This document shows positions 22,717-31,445 of a stretch of DNA of 37,154 nucleotides, piece by piece. Both the position numbers and the translations under genes were made by a program. The notes beneath the pieces are model-generated. The model saw only the letters and a program-made list of their open reading frames with translations. It did not search any database and was not told where the DNA came from. Origin of the DNA: an uncultured Spirochaetaceae bacterium (GTDB taxonomy: Bacteria; Spirochaetota; Spirochaetia; Treponematales; Treponemataceae); assembly GCA_902792795.1 (NCBI GenBank), contig CADBBB010000022.1, positions 1 through 37,154 on the forward strand. Direction: 5' to 3'. Position 1 is the first letter of the stretch, and each line of letters begins with the position of its first letter.

Positions 22717-24473
22717 AAAAAAAGTCATTGCTAAATTGGATATTTTCTTTTGCGGGGGAGAAAAAAGCGGCGTATTGCTTTAGCGTCTTCTTCGCGCTTT
22801 TGCGGGTGGCGTGCGGAATCGCGCCTTACATTTTGATCGCGGACATAGTGAAAAAACTTCTTTCGGGCGTTCGCGATTGGAACGTGTACTTTTACGACTG
22901 CGCGATCATCGCGGCCTTTTGGCTTGGAAACGCTCTCTTCCACATGTTTTCGACAACACTTAGCCACATCGCCACGTTCAACGTTCTCGCCAACATAAGA
23001 AAAAGGCTTTGCGACAAGCTTTCGCGCGTTCCTCTTGGAAGAGTCTTGGACATGCCGTCGGGAAGCCTAAAAAGCATTTTGATAGAAAGAATCGACAGCA
23101 TGGAAACGACGCTGGCGCACATTTTGCCGGAATGGACATCGAACCTTGTCCTTCCCCTTTTGATGTTCGTTTGGCTCTTCCACATCGATTGGAGAATGGG
23201 ACTGGCCTCTTTGGCCACGCTTCCAATCGGAATAATTTCCGCGTCGTTTATGATGGTCAACATGACCGAGCGCTTTAACAACGCGATTCAAAAAACAAAA
23301 ATTTTGAACGACACCGCGGTCGAATACATAAACGGAATCGAAGTCATCAAGGCCTTCGGCAAGGCCAAGTCTTCATACGAGCGCTTTGTAGTCGCCGCAA
23401 AGGAAGGCTCCGACTGCTTTGTGGAATGGATGCGCGACTGCATTTGGCCCTTCACGATCGCTTTTGTAATCGCTCCTTCAACGCTGCTTTCGGTCCTTCC
23501 AATAGGCGGCTTTTTCTTTTTGAGGGGAACGTTGTCCGCCGTTGACTTTATCTCTATCATCATTTTGTCGATGAGCGTAATCCAGCCGCTTTTGACCGTC
23601 TACTCCTACCACGACGACATTGCAAAAGCAACAGTAATTTTTGGCGAAGTCGGCGGAATTATGGACATGAAAGAGCTTGAAAGGCCAAGCCGCGACGCGC
23701 AAAAGCCCGCCGACAATTCGATTGAATTGCGCGACGTCCGCTTTAGCTACCACAAGGACAAGCAAGGCCAAGAAGGCCGCGACGGCGAAATCATTCACGG
23801 CGTAAGCCTAAAGATTCCGCAAGGAACTTGCGCGGCTTTTGTGGGCCCAAGCGGAAGCGGAAAGTCAACCTTGGCGCGCCTCATCGCCTCGCTTTGGGAC
23901 GTGGATTCCGGCAGCGTGGAAATCGGCGGCGTGAACATAAAGAACCTTTCGCTGGAAGAATACAACCGCCGCGTGGCCTACGTAAGCCAGGACAACTTTT
24001 TGTTCGACATGAGCGTTCGCGACAACATTCGCCTGGGCCGCCTTGACGCGACCGACAAAGAAGTTGAGGCGATGGCGAAAAAATCCGGCTGCCACGACTT
24101 TATCATGTCGCTTGAAAACGGCTACGACACGATTGTAGGCGGAAGCGGCGCCCATCTTTCTGGCGGCGAGCGGCAGAGAATCGCCATCGCCCGCGCGATG
24201 ATGAAGGACGCGCCTATCGTAATCTTGGACGAAGCGACGGCCTACACCGACCCGGAGAACGAAGCGGTGATTCAAGAAAGCGTCGCGCGGCTTGTCAAAG
24301 GAAAGACCTTGATTGTAATCGCGCACCGCCTTAGCACAATCCGCGACGCTGACATGATTTACGTGATAAAGGACGGAGCGATTGACTCATGCGGAACGCA
24401 CGAGCAGCTTTTAAAGAAGCGCGGGCTTTACAAATCGATGTGGGAAGCTCACATCAGCGCCAAAGACGAATAA
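22713..24473 (+). CDS. ABC transporter, fused permease/ATP-binding subunit 1
   Basis: A 586-residue half-transporter. Residues 1-310 form six membrane helices of the exporter fold; residues 340-586 are the ATPase. Walker A GPSGSGKST near 378, signature LSGGERQRIAIARA near 482, Walker B IVILDEATAYTDPENE near 505 with the catalytic Glu, and the switch His in VIAHRLSTIRDADMI. The DEATAYTDPENE form is typical of fused exporter-type pairs such as the YbtPQ/IrtAB group, some of which import metal-siderophores. It overlaps the exporter pseudogene by 4 nt and is followed by a second, similar subunit. Confidence 0.95.
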   Translation: MKKKSLLNWIFSFAGEKKAAYCFSVFFALLRVACGIAPYILIADIVKKLLSGVRDWNVYFYDCAIIAAFWLGNALFHMFSTTLSHIATFNVLANIRKRLCDKLSRVPLGRVLDMPSGSLKSILIERIDSMETTLAHILPEWTSNLVLPLLMFVWLFHIDWRMGLASLATLPIGIISASFMMVNMTERFNNAIQKTKILNDTAVEYINGIEVIKAFGKAKSSYERFVVAAKEGSDCFVEWMRDCIWPFTIAFVIAPSTLLSVLPIGGFFFLRGTLSAVDFISIIILSMSVIQPLLTVYSYHDDIAKATVIFGEVGGIMDMKELERPSRDAQKPADNSIELRDVRFSYHKDKQGQEGRDGEIIHGVSLKIPQGTCAAFVGPSGSGKSTLARLIASLWDVDSGSVEIGGVNIKNLSLEEYNRRVAYVSQDNFLFDMSVRDNIRLGRLDATDKEVEAMAKKSGCHDFIMSLENGYDTIVGGSGAHLSGGERQRIAIARAMMKDAPIVILDEATAYTDPENEAVIQESVARLVKGKTLIVIAHRLSTIRDADMIYVIKDGAIDSCGTHEQLLKKRGLYKSMWEAHISAKDE

Positions 24474-24580
24474 TAGCGGCGAAACAATCGGCGGCAAGCC
24501 AAAAATCGATAGGCGCCGCATAAGCGGCAACATTCGCACTTGCAAAGCTCGCGCGAACAGCCGTAACGGAGGTAATGCAC

Positions 24581-26338
24581 ATGTTTGAAATACTTAAAAG
24601 ATTTTTTAATTTTTGCGACAAGGAAAACCGCGACAAATTTTACGCGGCGATTGTCTTGGGCGTGGTCAACTCTTTCTTTATGGCGCTTAGAATCGCCGCC
24701 ATCGCGGTAATGGTCCAAGGCGTTATTCGCGCGGTTATGGGAACGGAAGCCTTTTCCGTCAAAACGATTTGGCTTTCTTTGGGCATTATGGTTTTTAGCC
24801 TGACTGCGGCGATCATCACAAAGAAAAACGTTTCGATGTGGCAGACAGAAGGCGGCTACAGGACTTGCGCCCAAAAGCGAATCCAAATCGCCGAGCATTT
24901 GCGCTACGTTCCGATGGGATACTTTAACAAAAACTCTTTGGGACAAATCACAAGCGTTACGACAAACACGATGGAGCTTATGGGAGACGTCGCCACAAGG
25001 GCCGTGATGCTTGTAATGCAAGGCCTTTTGGACTCCGCGCTGATTATCGTGATGATATTTTTCTTTGACTGGCGGATCGCTCTTGTCGCGCTCGCCGGCT
25101 TTTGCGCCTTTCAGTTTGTGAACGTGTTCATGCGCCTTGCAGTCCGAGGCGTGTCGATGGAAAAAACTTTGGCCGACGAAGCGCAAATCGAAAAGGTTTT
25201 GGAACACATTCAGGGAATCGCCGAAGTAAAGGCCTACAACCTTACGGGAAAGCGAAGCAAGGAATTGAACGCCGTTATCGACCGCGCCAAAAAAGTTTGC
25301 ATGAAAATGGAATTGCGCTGCATTCCAATCGCGGCAATTCAGTCAATCGTGTCAAAGTTTTCCGGCGTTGCGATTGCGATGTCTTCAATTTACTTTTACT
25401 TGAACGGAACGATGCCGCTTGAAAAGTGCGCGGTCATGTTGATTTGTTCCTTTATGCTATTCACCGCGCTTGAGGCCGGCGGAAACTATTCCGCCCTGCT
25501 CCGTGTGATCGACATCGGCGTGCAAAAAGCGCAGGCGATTTTGGACATTCCGACGATGGACATTGACGGAAAGCAGAAAGCCGTCGCAAAAAAAGGCCCG
25601 CTCGACATAAGCGCGACGGATATCAGCTTTGCCTACGAAAAAAGAAAAATCATCGACGGCGTTTCGCTCCAAATCCCGGAGCGATCCAAAATCGCGATTG
25701 TCGGCCCTTCCGGCGGCGGAAAGACAACGCTTTGCCACTTGCTTTCGCGCTTTTGGGACGTTGACAAGGGAAGCGTCGCGCTGGGCGGCGTTGACGTTCG
25801 CGACTGGAGCATGGACGACCTTATGGCGAACTTTAGCTTTGTATTCCAGAACGTTTATCTATTCCACGACACAATCGCCAACAACATTCGTTTTGGCCAG
25901 CCCGACGCGCCGATGAAGAAAGTGATCGCCGCCGCCAAAAAGGCTTGCTGCCACGACTTTATTTCCGCCCTGCCGAACGGCTACGACACAGTGATTGGCG
26001 AAGCGGGAGCCAGCCTTAGCGGAGGCGAAAAGCAAAGGATTTCCATCGCGCGCGCGATCATGAAAGACGCTCCTATAATCATTCTTGACGAAGCCACAGC
26101 AAACGTTGACCCCGAAAACGAGCGCGACCTTATGGCCGCCGTCTCGGAGCTGACAAAAGAAAAGACTGTCATAATGATAGCGCACAGACTAAAGACCGTG
26201 CGCGACGCGGACCAAATCGTCGTAATCGACAACGGAAAGATCGCCGAGCAAGGAAAGCACAAAACGCTCGCCAAGTCCGGCGGCATCTACGCGCGCTTCA
26301 TCGATTCAAGAAAGCAAGCGGTGTCTTGGAAAATTTAA
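24581..26338 (+). CDS. ABC transporter, fused permease/ATP-binding subunit 2
   Basis: A 585-residue half-transporter like its upstream neighbour, so the two most likely form a heterodimer. Six helices lie in residues 1-310. Walker A GPSGGGKTT near 374, signature LSGGEKQRISIARA near 477, Walker B IIILDEATANVDPENE near 500 with catalytic Glu, H-loop MIAHRLKTVRDAD. The start at 24581 is chosen because GGAGG is 8 nt upstream; the ATG at 24575 is too close. The 107 bp before it hold no other gene. Both ATPase sites appear intact. Confidence 0.95.
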   Translation: MFEILKRFFNFCDKENRDKFYAAIVLGVVNSFFMALRIAAIAVMVQGVIRAVMGTEAFSVKTIWLSLGIMVFSLTAAIITKKNVSMWQTEGGYRTCAQKRIQIAEHLRYVPMGYFNKNSLGQITSVTTNTMELMGDVATRAVMLVMQGLLDSALIIVMIFFFDWRIALVALAGFCAFQFVNVFMRLAVRGVSMEKTLADEAQIEKVLEHIQGIAEVKAYNLTGKRSKELNAVIDRAKKVCMKMELRCIPIAAIQSIVSKFSGVAIAMSSIYFYLNGTMPLEKCAVMLICSFMLFTALEAGGNYSALLRVIDIGVQKAQAILDIPTMDIDGKQKAVAKKGPLDISATDISFAYEKRKIIDGVSLQIPERSKIAIVGPSGGGKTTLCHLLSRFWDVDKGSVALGGVDVRDWSMDDLMANFSFVFQNVYLFHDTIANNIRFGQPDAPMKKVIAAAKKACCHDFISALPNGYDTVIGEAGASLSGGEKQRISIARAIMKDAPIIILDEATANVDPENERDLMAAVSELTKEKTVIMIAHRLKTVRDADQIVVIDNGKIAEQGKHKTLAKSGGIYARFIDSRKQAVSWKI

Positions 26339-26362
26339 CGCAGGAAAGTAGGAGAAACAGTT

Positions 26363-27172
26363 ATGGAACTAAAACTTGGAGACGTGCAGACAACGGCGTT
26401 GATTCCGGTTGCGATCAAGGCTAGCGAAAGCTTGCGGCCAAACGCCCGCGTCCGCGACGACGTCGCCGTCCAAATGATTGAGACGCTTGGAATCGACACC
26501 GCTCCCTACGACAAATTTTTGAGCCACGAGGGAGTAATCGCGCGCACCGTGATGCTTGACCGCATGGTAAAATACTTTGTGGCGCAAAACCCGGAAGCTG
26601 TAATCGTAAACATGGGCGCGGGCTTTGACAACCGCTTTAGCCGCGTTGACAACGGAAAAATATTTTGGTTCGACTTGGACTTGCCGGACTCAATTGCTCT
26701 CCGAAAAAAAGTTTTTGAAGAGCGCGAGCGCGTTCAAATGATAGAAGGAAGCGTTTTGGAAGACGGCTGGACGCAAGCGGTGAAAGAAGAAATAAAAAAG
26801 CGCGGCGGCCCCCAAAAGGCTCCAGTCCTATTTTTGGCGGAAGGACTTTTCATGTACTTTACGCTTGACGAAATCGCCACGCTCCTTAAAGTCCTAAAGG
26901 GAAATTTTCCAAGCGGAACTTTAATCGCAGAGCAAAACAACCCGATGATGGTCAAAAACCAAAAGTACCACGACACCGTAAAAGCGACCAACGCGGTCTT
27001 TAAAAGCGGAACCTGGAGCGGACAAGAAATCGCCGCGCTCTGTCCCGGCATGACGCTTGTGGAAGAGCGTAGCTTTAACGAAGAGATGAAAAAACATTCC
27101 TTTGGCGGTTGGCTCTTCGCCGCGCTGCTCCCAAAAATGAACGACCGCTGGGCGAGGTTTGTATGGCAATAA
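26363..27172 (+). CDS. PPM/LCM-family SAM methyltransferase
   Basis: A 269-residue enzyme of the leucine carboxyl methyltransferase/TcmP type, which in bacteria methylates carboxyl or hydroxyl groups of small molecules. Motifs: KASESLRPNARVRDDVAVQM near the N-terminus, the SAM motif AVIVNMGAGFDNRFSRV near residue 80, FDLDLPDSIALRKK with the acidic residue that holds SAM ribose, then VLFLAEGLFMYFTLDEI. It has a GGAGA-type ribosome site and sits 24 bp after the second ABC gene. Place in the operon suggests it acts on the transported compound. Confidence 0.9.
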   Translation: MELKLGDVQTTALIPVAIKASESLRPNARVRDDVAVQMIETLGIDTAPYDKFLSHEGVIARTVMLDRMVKYFVAQNPEAVIVNMGAGFDNRFSRVDNGKIFWFDLDLPDSIALRKKVFEERERVQMIEGSVLEDGWTQAVKEEIKKRGGPQKAPVLFLAEGLFMYFTLDEIATLLKVLKGNFPSGTLIAEQNNPMMVKNQKYHDTVKATNAVFKSGTWSGQEIAALCPGMTLVEERSFNEEMKKHSFGGWLFAALLPKMNDRWARFVWQ

Positions 27173-27756
27173 CGGATAATTTTGGAAACCCGCAAGGCTT
27201 TCTTGGCCGCCTTATGCTTGTGGCGATGGAACGGGAGCACCTTCCGATGGCAAAGTGGGCCTTTAGCCTTTTTGACGTTCCGCAAGAAGGGCAAATCGCG
27301 GACATCGGCTGCGGAGGCGGCTACAACGTCAAGCGCCTTTTGCAAAAAAGCCAGACGGCAAAAGTTTGGGGCTTGGACATTTCGGAAGAAAGCGTAAAAA
27401 AGGCGCGTAAGGTCAACAAGGCCGCGCCTTTAAGCCGCTGCGAAATCTTGCAAGGAAGCGCGGACGCCCTTCCCTTTTCGGACGGCCAGCTGGCTTTTGC
27501 GACAGCCTTTGAAACCGTCTTTTTTTGGAAGGACATCGAGCGCGGATTCAAGGAAGTCCGCAGGGTTCTAAAAGACGGCGCGGCCTTTGCGGTCGTGAAC
27601 AATTACGGCGACCCAAAGATTGACTGGGAAAAGAAAGTTCCCTGCATGAAGCGGCGGGCTGCGGAAGAAATAAAAGAGCTTTTATTAGCCACAGGATTTT
27701 CTTCCGCGACAATAGCCAAGAACGGAAATCTTTTTTGCGTAATGGCGAAAAAATAA
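27163..27756 (+). CDS. Class I SAM-dependent methyltransferase
   Basis: A 197-residue enzyme. The start MAITDNFGN at 27163 overlaps the previous gene by 10 nt. The SAM fold is clear: IADIGCGGGYNVKRLL (motif I), VWGLDISEESVKKAR (motif II), ILQGSADALPFSDGQLAFATAFETVFFW (motif III) and EVRRVLKDGAAFAVVNN. The N-terminal FGNPQGFLGRLMLVAMEREH resembles methyltransferases found beside uptake/efflux clusters in anaerobes. Substrate unknown. Translationally coupled to the PPM methyltransferase. Confidence 0.92.
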   Translation: MAITDNFGNPQGFLGRLMLVAMEREHLPMAKWAFSLFDVPQEGQIADIGCGGGYNVKRLLQKSQTAKVWGLDISEESVKKARKVNKAAPLSRCEILQGSADALPFSDGQLAFATAFETVFFWKDIERGFKEVRRVLKDGAAFAVVNNYGDPKIDWEKKVPCMKRRAAEEIKELLLATGFSSATIAKNGNLFCVMAKK

Positions 27757-27786
27757 AAAACGGCCGTCTGGCGCCAAGGAGGAATA

Positions 27787-28383
27787 ATGAAAAAAACAGT
27801 GTGGGACTTTTTCGCGCCGATTTACGAAGCGTCGATGAAAAGCCAAAAGAACATTTACGATTACTTGTACCAGAACATTTCGCGCGCCGCGGAAGGAAAG
27901 ACAGTCTTGGAATTGGCGACAGGCCCCGGCATGATCGCAAAGCATATAGCGGCCGCCGCAAAAAACGTAGTGGCCACGGACTTCGCTCCCAATATGATTG
28001 AGACGGCAAAAAAAGGCGACGTTCCGCAAAACGTGACCTTTGAGGTCGCCGACGCTACAAGCCTCCCATACGCCGACAAAAGCTTTGACCTTGTTGTAAT
28101 CGCAAACGCGCTGCACATAATTCCAGAGCCGCAAAAAGCCTTGGCGCAAATCAAGCGCGTCTTAAAAGACGGCGGCCTTTTAATCGCCCCAAATTTTATT
28201 TTTAGAAAAAGCGGCGCAAAAAATTTATGGCAAAAAATATTGGCCCTTGTAGGAATCAAGTTCGAGCATGAATGGACCGCCGAAGAATACCTAGACTTTT
28301 TGCGCCAAAACGGCCTGCGCGTTGCCAAAAGCCAAGTCGTCAAAGGCCGGATCGATTTGCTTTACGTCGAATGCGCTTTTTAG
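27787..28383 (+). CDS. Class I SAM-dependent methyltransferase (UbiE/Methyltransf_11 type)
   Basis: A 198-residue enzyme: VLELATGPGMIAKHIAAAA (motif I), VVATDFAPNMIETAKK (motif II), FEVADATSLPYADKSFDLVVIANALHII (motif III), QIKRVLKDGGLLIAPNF. It has AAGGAGG just upstream and starts 30 bp after the previous gene. Third methyltransferase of the operon and the last intact gene; its stop overlaps a gene fragment on the other strand. Substrate unknown. Confidence 0.92.
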   Translation: MKKTVWDFFAPIYEASMKSQKNIYDYLYQNISRAAEGKTVLELATGPGMIAKHIAAAAKNVVATDFAPNMIETAKKGDVPQNVTFEVADATSLPYADKSFDLVVIANALHIIPEPQKALAQIKRVLKDGGLLIAPNFIFRKSGAKNLWQKILALVGIKFEHEWTAEEYLDFLRQNGLRVAKSQVVKGRIDLLYVECAF

Positions 28384-28535
28384 CGCGGCAAGGCGTTCTT
28401 CAATTCCATTTCCAAATACTCTTGGTCGTCGGTGAACTTTTGGACAAGACCGTCGCGCTCATCGTAAAAGTGGCTGAGCGGAATGCCGTAAGGATAGCCG
28501 TCGTCGCCAACCAAAGAAAGCACGCACCTTCTTTT
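28380..28535 (-). pseudogene. Fragment of a pyridoxamine-5'-phosphate-oxidase-type flavoprotein
   Basis: On the minus strand an open frame without a start reads RRCVLSLVGDDGYPYGIPL, then SHFYDERDG, then KFTDDQEYLEMELKN and a stop. The first part is the N-terminal FMN-fold motif of NimA/PNPOx-like proteins and the last part resembles a much later segment of the same family, so a large middle part has been deleted. There is no start codon or ribosome site. The remaining bases to 28627 show nothing else. Confidence 0.6.
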
Positions 28536-28627
28536 GTAAATCGGAAGATGAAAATATTTTTAAATGAGCAATTTTATCCAATTCTTTCATTCATCTTTTT
28601 GCTAGATTTTCCGCAAGAGGTAACAAT

Positions 28628-29017
28628 ATGAACAAAGAACTTTTTGAAAAATTTGACGGCGGAAGCCTGCGTTTGCCAAAAGGCCAAATTGACTTTGGCA
28701 AAATCGGCTGGAACAAGCATCCGACTTTTGAAGGCGTTGAGCTAAAGCACATCGTAACATCAAAAGACACTGGCGGCGACATTAGCTATCACTTGGTCAG
28801 AATCGCTCCCAACAAAAGCATCAAGAACCACATCCACGAAACGCAGCTTGAAACTCACGAGGTTATTGCCGGAAGCGGAACATGCGTCAATGACGGAAAG
28901 CGCCTTGACTACGAGCCGGGCGTGATTTCGATTATGCCCGCGAAGGTTCCGCACGAAGTCAACGCGGGCCCAGAAGGACTTTACCTTTTCGCCAAGTTTT
29001 TTCCGGCCTTGTGTTAG
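28628..29017 (+). CDS. Cupin-domain protein
   Basis: A 129-residue single cupin. Motif 1 is NHIHETQLETHEVIAGSGTCVNDG (His ligands and Glu), motif 2 GVISIMPAKVPHEVNAG (second metal-binding His). Such small cupins bind a metal and act as isomerases, dioxygenases or sensors; the reaction here cannot be told. AAGAGG lies about 8 nt upstream of the ATG. It converges with an AraC-type regulator gene and their stop codons overlap by 4 nt (TTAG). Confidence 0.88.
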   Translation: MNKELFEKFDGGSLRLPKGQIDFGKIGWNKHPTFEGVELKHIVTSKDTGGDISYHLVRIAPNKSIKNHIHETQLETHEVIAGSGTCVNDGKRLDYEPGVISIMPAKVPHEVNAGPEGLYLFAKFFPALC

Positions 29018-29619
29018 GAATCCTTGTCCGGCCTTGCCGCGCTCTGGTATTCTTTTGGGGTAAGGCCGACAATTTTTTGAAAGCATCTGTCCAGGTGGCT
29101 TTGGTCGCAAAAGCCCGCGTCATAAGCCGCCTCGCAGACGCTCTTTTCTTCTTCAAGCAGCTTTTGCGCCTTTCTTACCTTTCGCTGAATTTGGAATTGA
29201 TGGGGAGTAAGCCCGTACATTTTTTTGAATTTTCTGATTAAATGAAAGGGGCTAAGATTCGCGTCCCGCGACATTTCTTCAATAAGATAAAGATTTTCCG
29301 GCTGGTCGAGAATTGAATCTTTGAGCCCGCCAAGCTCTCCTTCCCCGCCCTTTGTCCGCGCGCAAGTCACTAGCATTGAATAGCCATTTTCGTCAACCGG
29401 CTTTATCTCATGCAAAACATTAGGCGGAATTCTAAACTCGTCTCCCTTGCGATAGATTTTTGGAGCGCCATCCATCACAATGCAGACGCTTCCGTCTTCA
29501 ACAATTCCAAGAGTCAGATGCTCTGAGTGCGTGTGAGGCGTATAAGAATTAGTCCAGTTTTTATAATGCACGCATTCTATGTCGTCATTCTTTTTGCGGT
29601 ATGAAATTTCGTTGGCCAT
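29014..29619 (-). CDS. AraC-family transcriptional regulator
   Basis: A 201-residue regulator. An N-terminal cupin sensor (YTPHTHSEHLTLGIVEDGSVCIVMDG, GDEFRIPPNVLHEIKP) spans about residues 25-85. Two helix-turn-helix units follow: NLYLIEEMSRDANLSPFHLIRKFKKMYGLTPHQFQIQRKV and EAAYDAGFCDQSHLDRCFQKIVGLTPKEYQ. It is rather short for the family (usually about 280), with a trimmed sensor. Target unknown; the convergent cupin gene and the neighbouring PPC-domain gene are candidates. Confidence 0.92.
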   Translation of the reverse strand: MANEISYRKKNDDIECVHYKNWTNSYTPHTHSEHLTLGIVEDGSVCIVMDGAPKIYRKGDEFRIPPNVLHEIKPVDENGYSMLVTCARTKGGEGELGGLKDSILDQPENLYLIEEMSRDANLSPFHLIRKFKKMYGLTPHQFQIQRKVRKAQKLLEEEKSVCEAAYDAGFCDQSHLDRCFQKIVGLTPKEYQSAARPDKDS

Positions 29620-29636
29620 AGGCTTTGGAGCTCAGT

Positions 29637-30074
29637 TTATGCCTCGCCCTTTCTGCTGATTAAAAACACGCCGTCTTTATCGGGGGTTCTTACAAGCGGC
29701 TCGCAGAGCGTTTCCTGCATTACAACTTCGCCCAAATACAGGATCCGGCAACCGTCCAACAAATGGCCAGCCCATGTCTTGCTTCCGTTTCCTATGACGC
29801 CATGAATGTGCGGCTCGCCGTTTATGATTGTTCCGTCAAGCGACGCCAATTCCAAAGGCTCGCTCAGATTATGCACGTCATAGCCCATTGGAAATCCTAC
29901 AGTATTGGACATTTGAATGTTTGCAATGTCAAATGTCGCTATGCCGGACAACACGACCGCGTCATGGACTTTTTCATTCCGGCATAATTCCGCTATTTTT
30001 TCGCGGAGCAAATCGCCTCGTTCCATCCGCAGAATGAACGTCCTTCCCGTATTTTTCGCAACAAAATGCTTCAT
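29637..30074 (-). CDS. PPC-domain (DUF296) protein
   Basis: A 145-residue protein starting MKHFVAKNTG; the ATG at 30074 has GGGGGA 8 nt upstream. The PPC (plants and prokaryotes conserved) domain is read from FILRMERGDLLREKIAELC, DAVVLSGIATFDIANIQMSN, and the conserved EPHIHGVIGNGSKTWAGHLLDGC. In the family this forms trimers and in bacteria stands alone with unknown role; plant versions sit behind AT-hooks. It lies 17 bp upstream of the AraC-type gene on the same strand, so they are probably cotranscribed. Confidence 0.88.
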   Translation of the reverse strand: MKHFVAKNTGRTFILRMERGDLLREKIAELCRNEKVHDAVVLSGIATFDIANIQMSNTVGFPMGYDVHNLSEPLELASLDGTIINGEPHIHGVIGNGSKTWAGHLLDGCRILYLGEVVMQETLCEPLVRTPDKDGVFLISRKGEA

Positions 30075-30139
30075 GGCAAATCCCCCTTGCATTAATTTTA
30101 ACCAAATAGTAATGCAAGGCGGAAAGAACGTATATCAAA

Positions 30140-30886
30140 TTATTGCTCTTTATTTTCCACCGCCGATGAATAACTTCCCGCTGTGATTCCCATATATTTT
30201 TTAAAAATATCGTTCATGTGACTTTGGCTGGTAAAGTCAAGCTCATAGGCGATGTCGCTTTGAGAATTTTTAAGCGCCATGTCTTTTATTTTTCTCACTT
30301 TGCACTGTTGATGATATTGTTTTGGCGTGATTCCCATTTCCTTCTTAAACGTTCTAATCAAATGATATTTTGAAACGCAAACGTTTTCCGCAAGTTCGTC
30401 CAATGAAAACTTGCTTTGACAATGTTCATTTAAATACCGCGCCGCTTTTTCAGTATATATTGACCTAACAGAATCAGACGCCTTATACAGTTCGAACATG
30501 TCTATTATACGCATTTCAAAAGCGCGCTCATCGATATCATGCGTTCGGAAGCTGCTCGCCAATTCAAGAAGCCTGTCGCCCAAAGAGGGATAAAAGCAAC
30601 GTTCCGTTTTATATTCCTTCATGACTTCTGCCAATTCATTTTTTAGGCATATTGTAATATAGGAGAAGCCGCTTGTCGGATTAATAGCAATTCCGGTATT
30701 CGACGGCACGATATAAGCGTCCCCTTTTTGCAATTCCAATGTCTTGCCGCCAATATCAAATTCTCCGCATCCTGCGAGAACCGCTCCCGCCATAAAACTA
30801 TTGTGGGTATGATAGGGAAAATTATGCATGCCAGCGCCTGTAACAATTTCAATATTGCCATCGAAATAAAAGGAAACATCATTCAT
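30140..30886 (-). CDS. AraC-family transcriptional regulator
   Basis: A 248-residue regulator starting MNDVSFYF, 5 bp after the stop of the acetyltransferase gene; a TTG start at 30925 would overlap that gene by 34 nt. A cupin sensor occupies the first 100 residues (FPYHTHNSFMAGAVLAGCGEF, KGDAYIVPSNTG). The C-terminal 100 residues carry two helix-turn-helix units (FSLDELAENVCVSKYHLIRTFKKEMGITPKQYHQ and SDIAYELDFTSQSHMNDIFKKYMGITAG). GC content is clearly below that of the left half of the window, suggesting acquisition. Confidence 0.9.
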   Translation of the reverse strand: MNDVSFYFDGNIEIVTGAGMHNFPYHTHNSFMAGAVLAGCGEFDIGGKTLELQKGDAYIVPSNTGIAINPTSGFSYITICLKNELAEVMKEYKTERCFYPSLGDRLLELASSFRTHDIDERAFEMRIIDMFELYKASDSVRSIYTEKAARYLNEHCQSKFSLDELAENVCVSKYHLIRTFKKEMGITPKQYHQQCKVRKIKDMALKNSQSDIAYELDFTSQSHMNDIFKKYMGITAGSYSSAVENKEQ

Positions 30887-30891
30887 ATCTG

Positions 30892-31383
30892 TTAACAATT
30901 CAATTCTTTCACCATATATCCGCAAGTAAAAGGAAAGAAATCAAATTTCTCAGTTCCAATATGAACGAAACCCGCATTCTCATACCATTTACGGAGAACA
31001 GTATTTTCTTCCACGATTCCAATGTTGATTTTATTGCGCTCATGGGCTTTAGCCTGTCTATAAGCGTCTTGAAGCAATTCGTGTCCAATTTTCTTATGCC
31101 GACACTCAGGAAGAACGCAAAGGTTGCTCAATTCGCATTCACCTTTGTCTTGCATCAAAAGCGAATAATATCCGATTATTTTTCCGTCGGAATCGAAATA
31201 TCCAAACATAAATCTTGGCTCGTTGTCCATCTGATATAAAAGCCTTTCTTCTGTCGTCGCAAAGGCGGTGAACCTTGGGGCATTTTCAATGGTAAATCCA
31301 AATTGTTCGGCAATTGTCATAAAACTTTCCCTTATGACTTTCACGCATTCTGGGACATTGTCTTTGTTTATTTCTTTTATCAT
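30892..31383 (-). CDS. GNAT-family N-acetyltransferase
   Basis: A 163-residue GNAT enzyme that would transfer an acetyl group from acetyl-CoA to an unknown amine. The acetyl-CoA loop region CELSNLCVLPECRHKKIGHELLQDA (motif A, with RHKKIG for the Q/RxxGxG/A pattern) is plain, followed by INIGIVEENTVLRKWYENAGFVHIGTEKF, typical of motif B. It is coupled to the AraC-type gene downstream. AT-rich compared with the core genes. Confidence 0.92.
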   Translation of the reverse strand: MIKEINKDNVPECVKVIRESFMTIAEQFGFTIENAPRFTAFATTEERLLYQMDNEPRFMFGYFDSDGKIIGYYSLLMQDKGECELSNLCVLPECRHKKIGHELLQDAYRQAKAHERNKINIGIVEENTVLRKWYENAGFVHIGTEKFDFFPFTCGYMVKELNC

Positions 31384-31445
31384 TTTTTTTCTCTTTGTTA
31401 TGACAAAAATATATCTTATACAGAATCAGATTTCTTAATTCCTTT

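Noticed and set aside
31389..31402. GTCATAACAAAG on the minus strand, like an attC R'' box, after the flavodoxin-like gene
   Set aside because: No partner R' or L boxes within 150 bp; the next gene starts 15 bp later.
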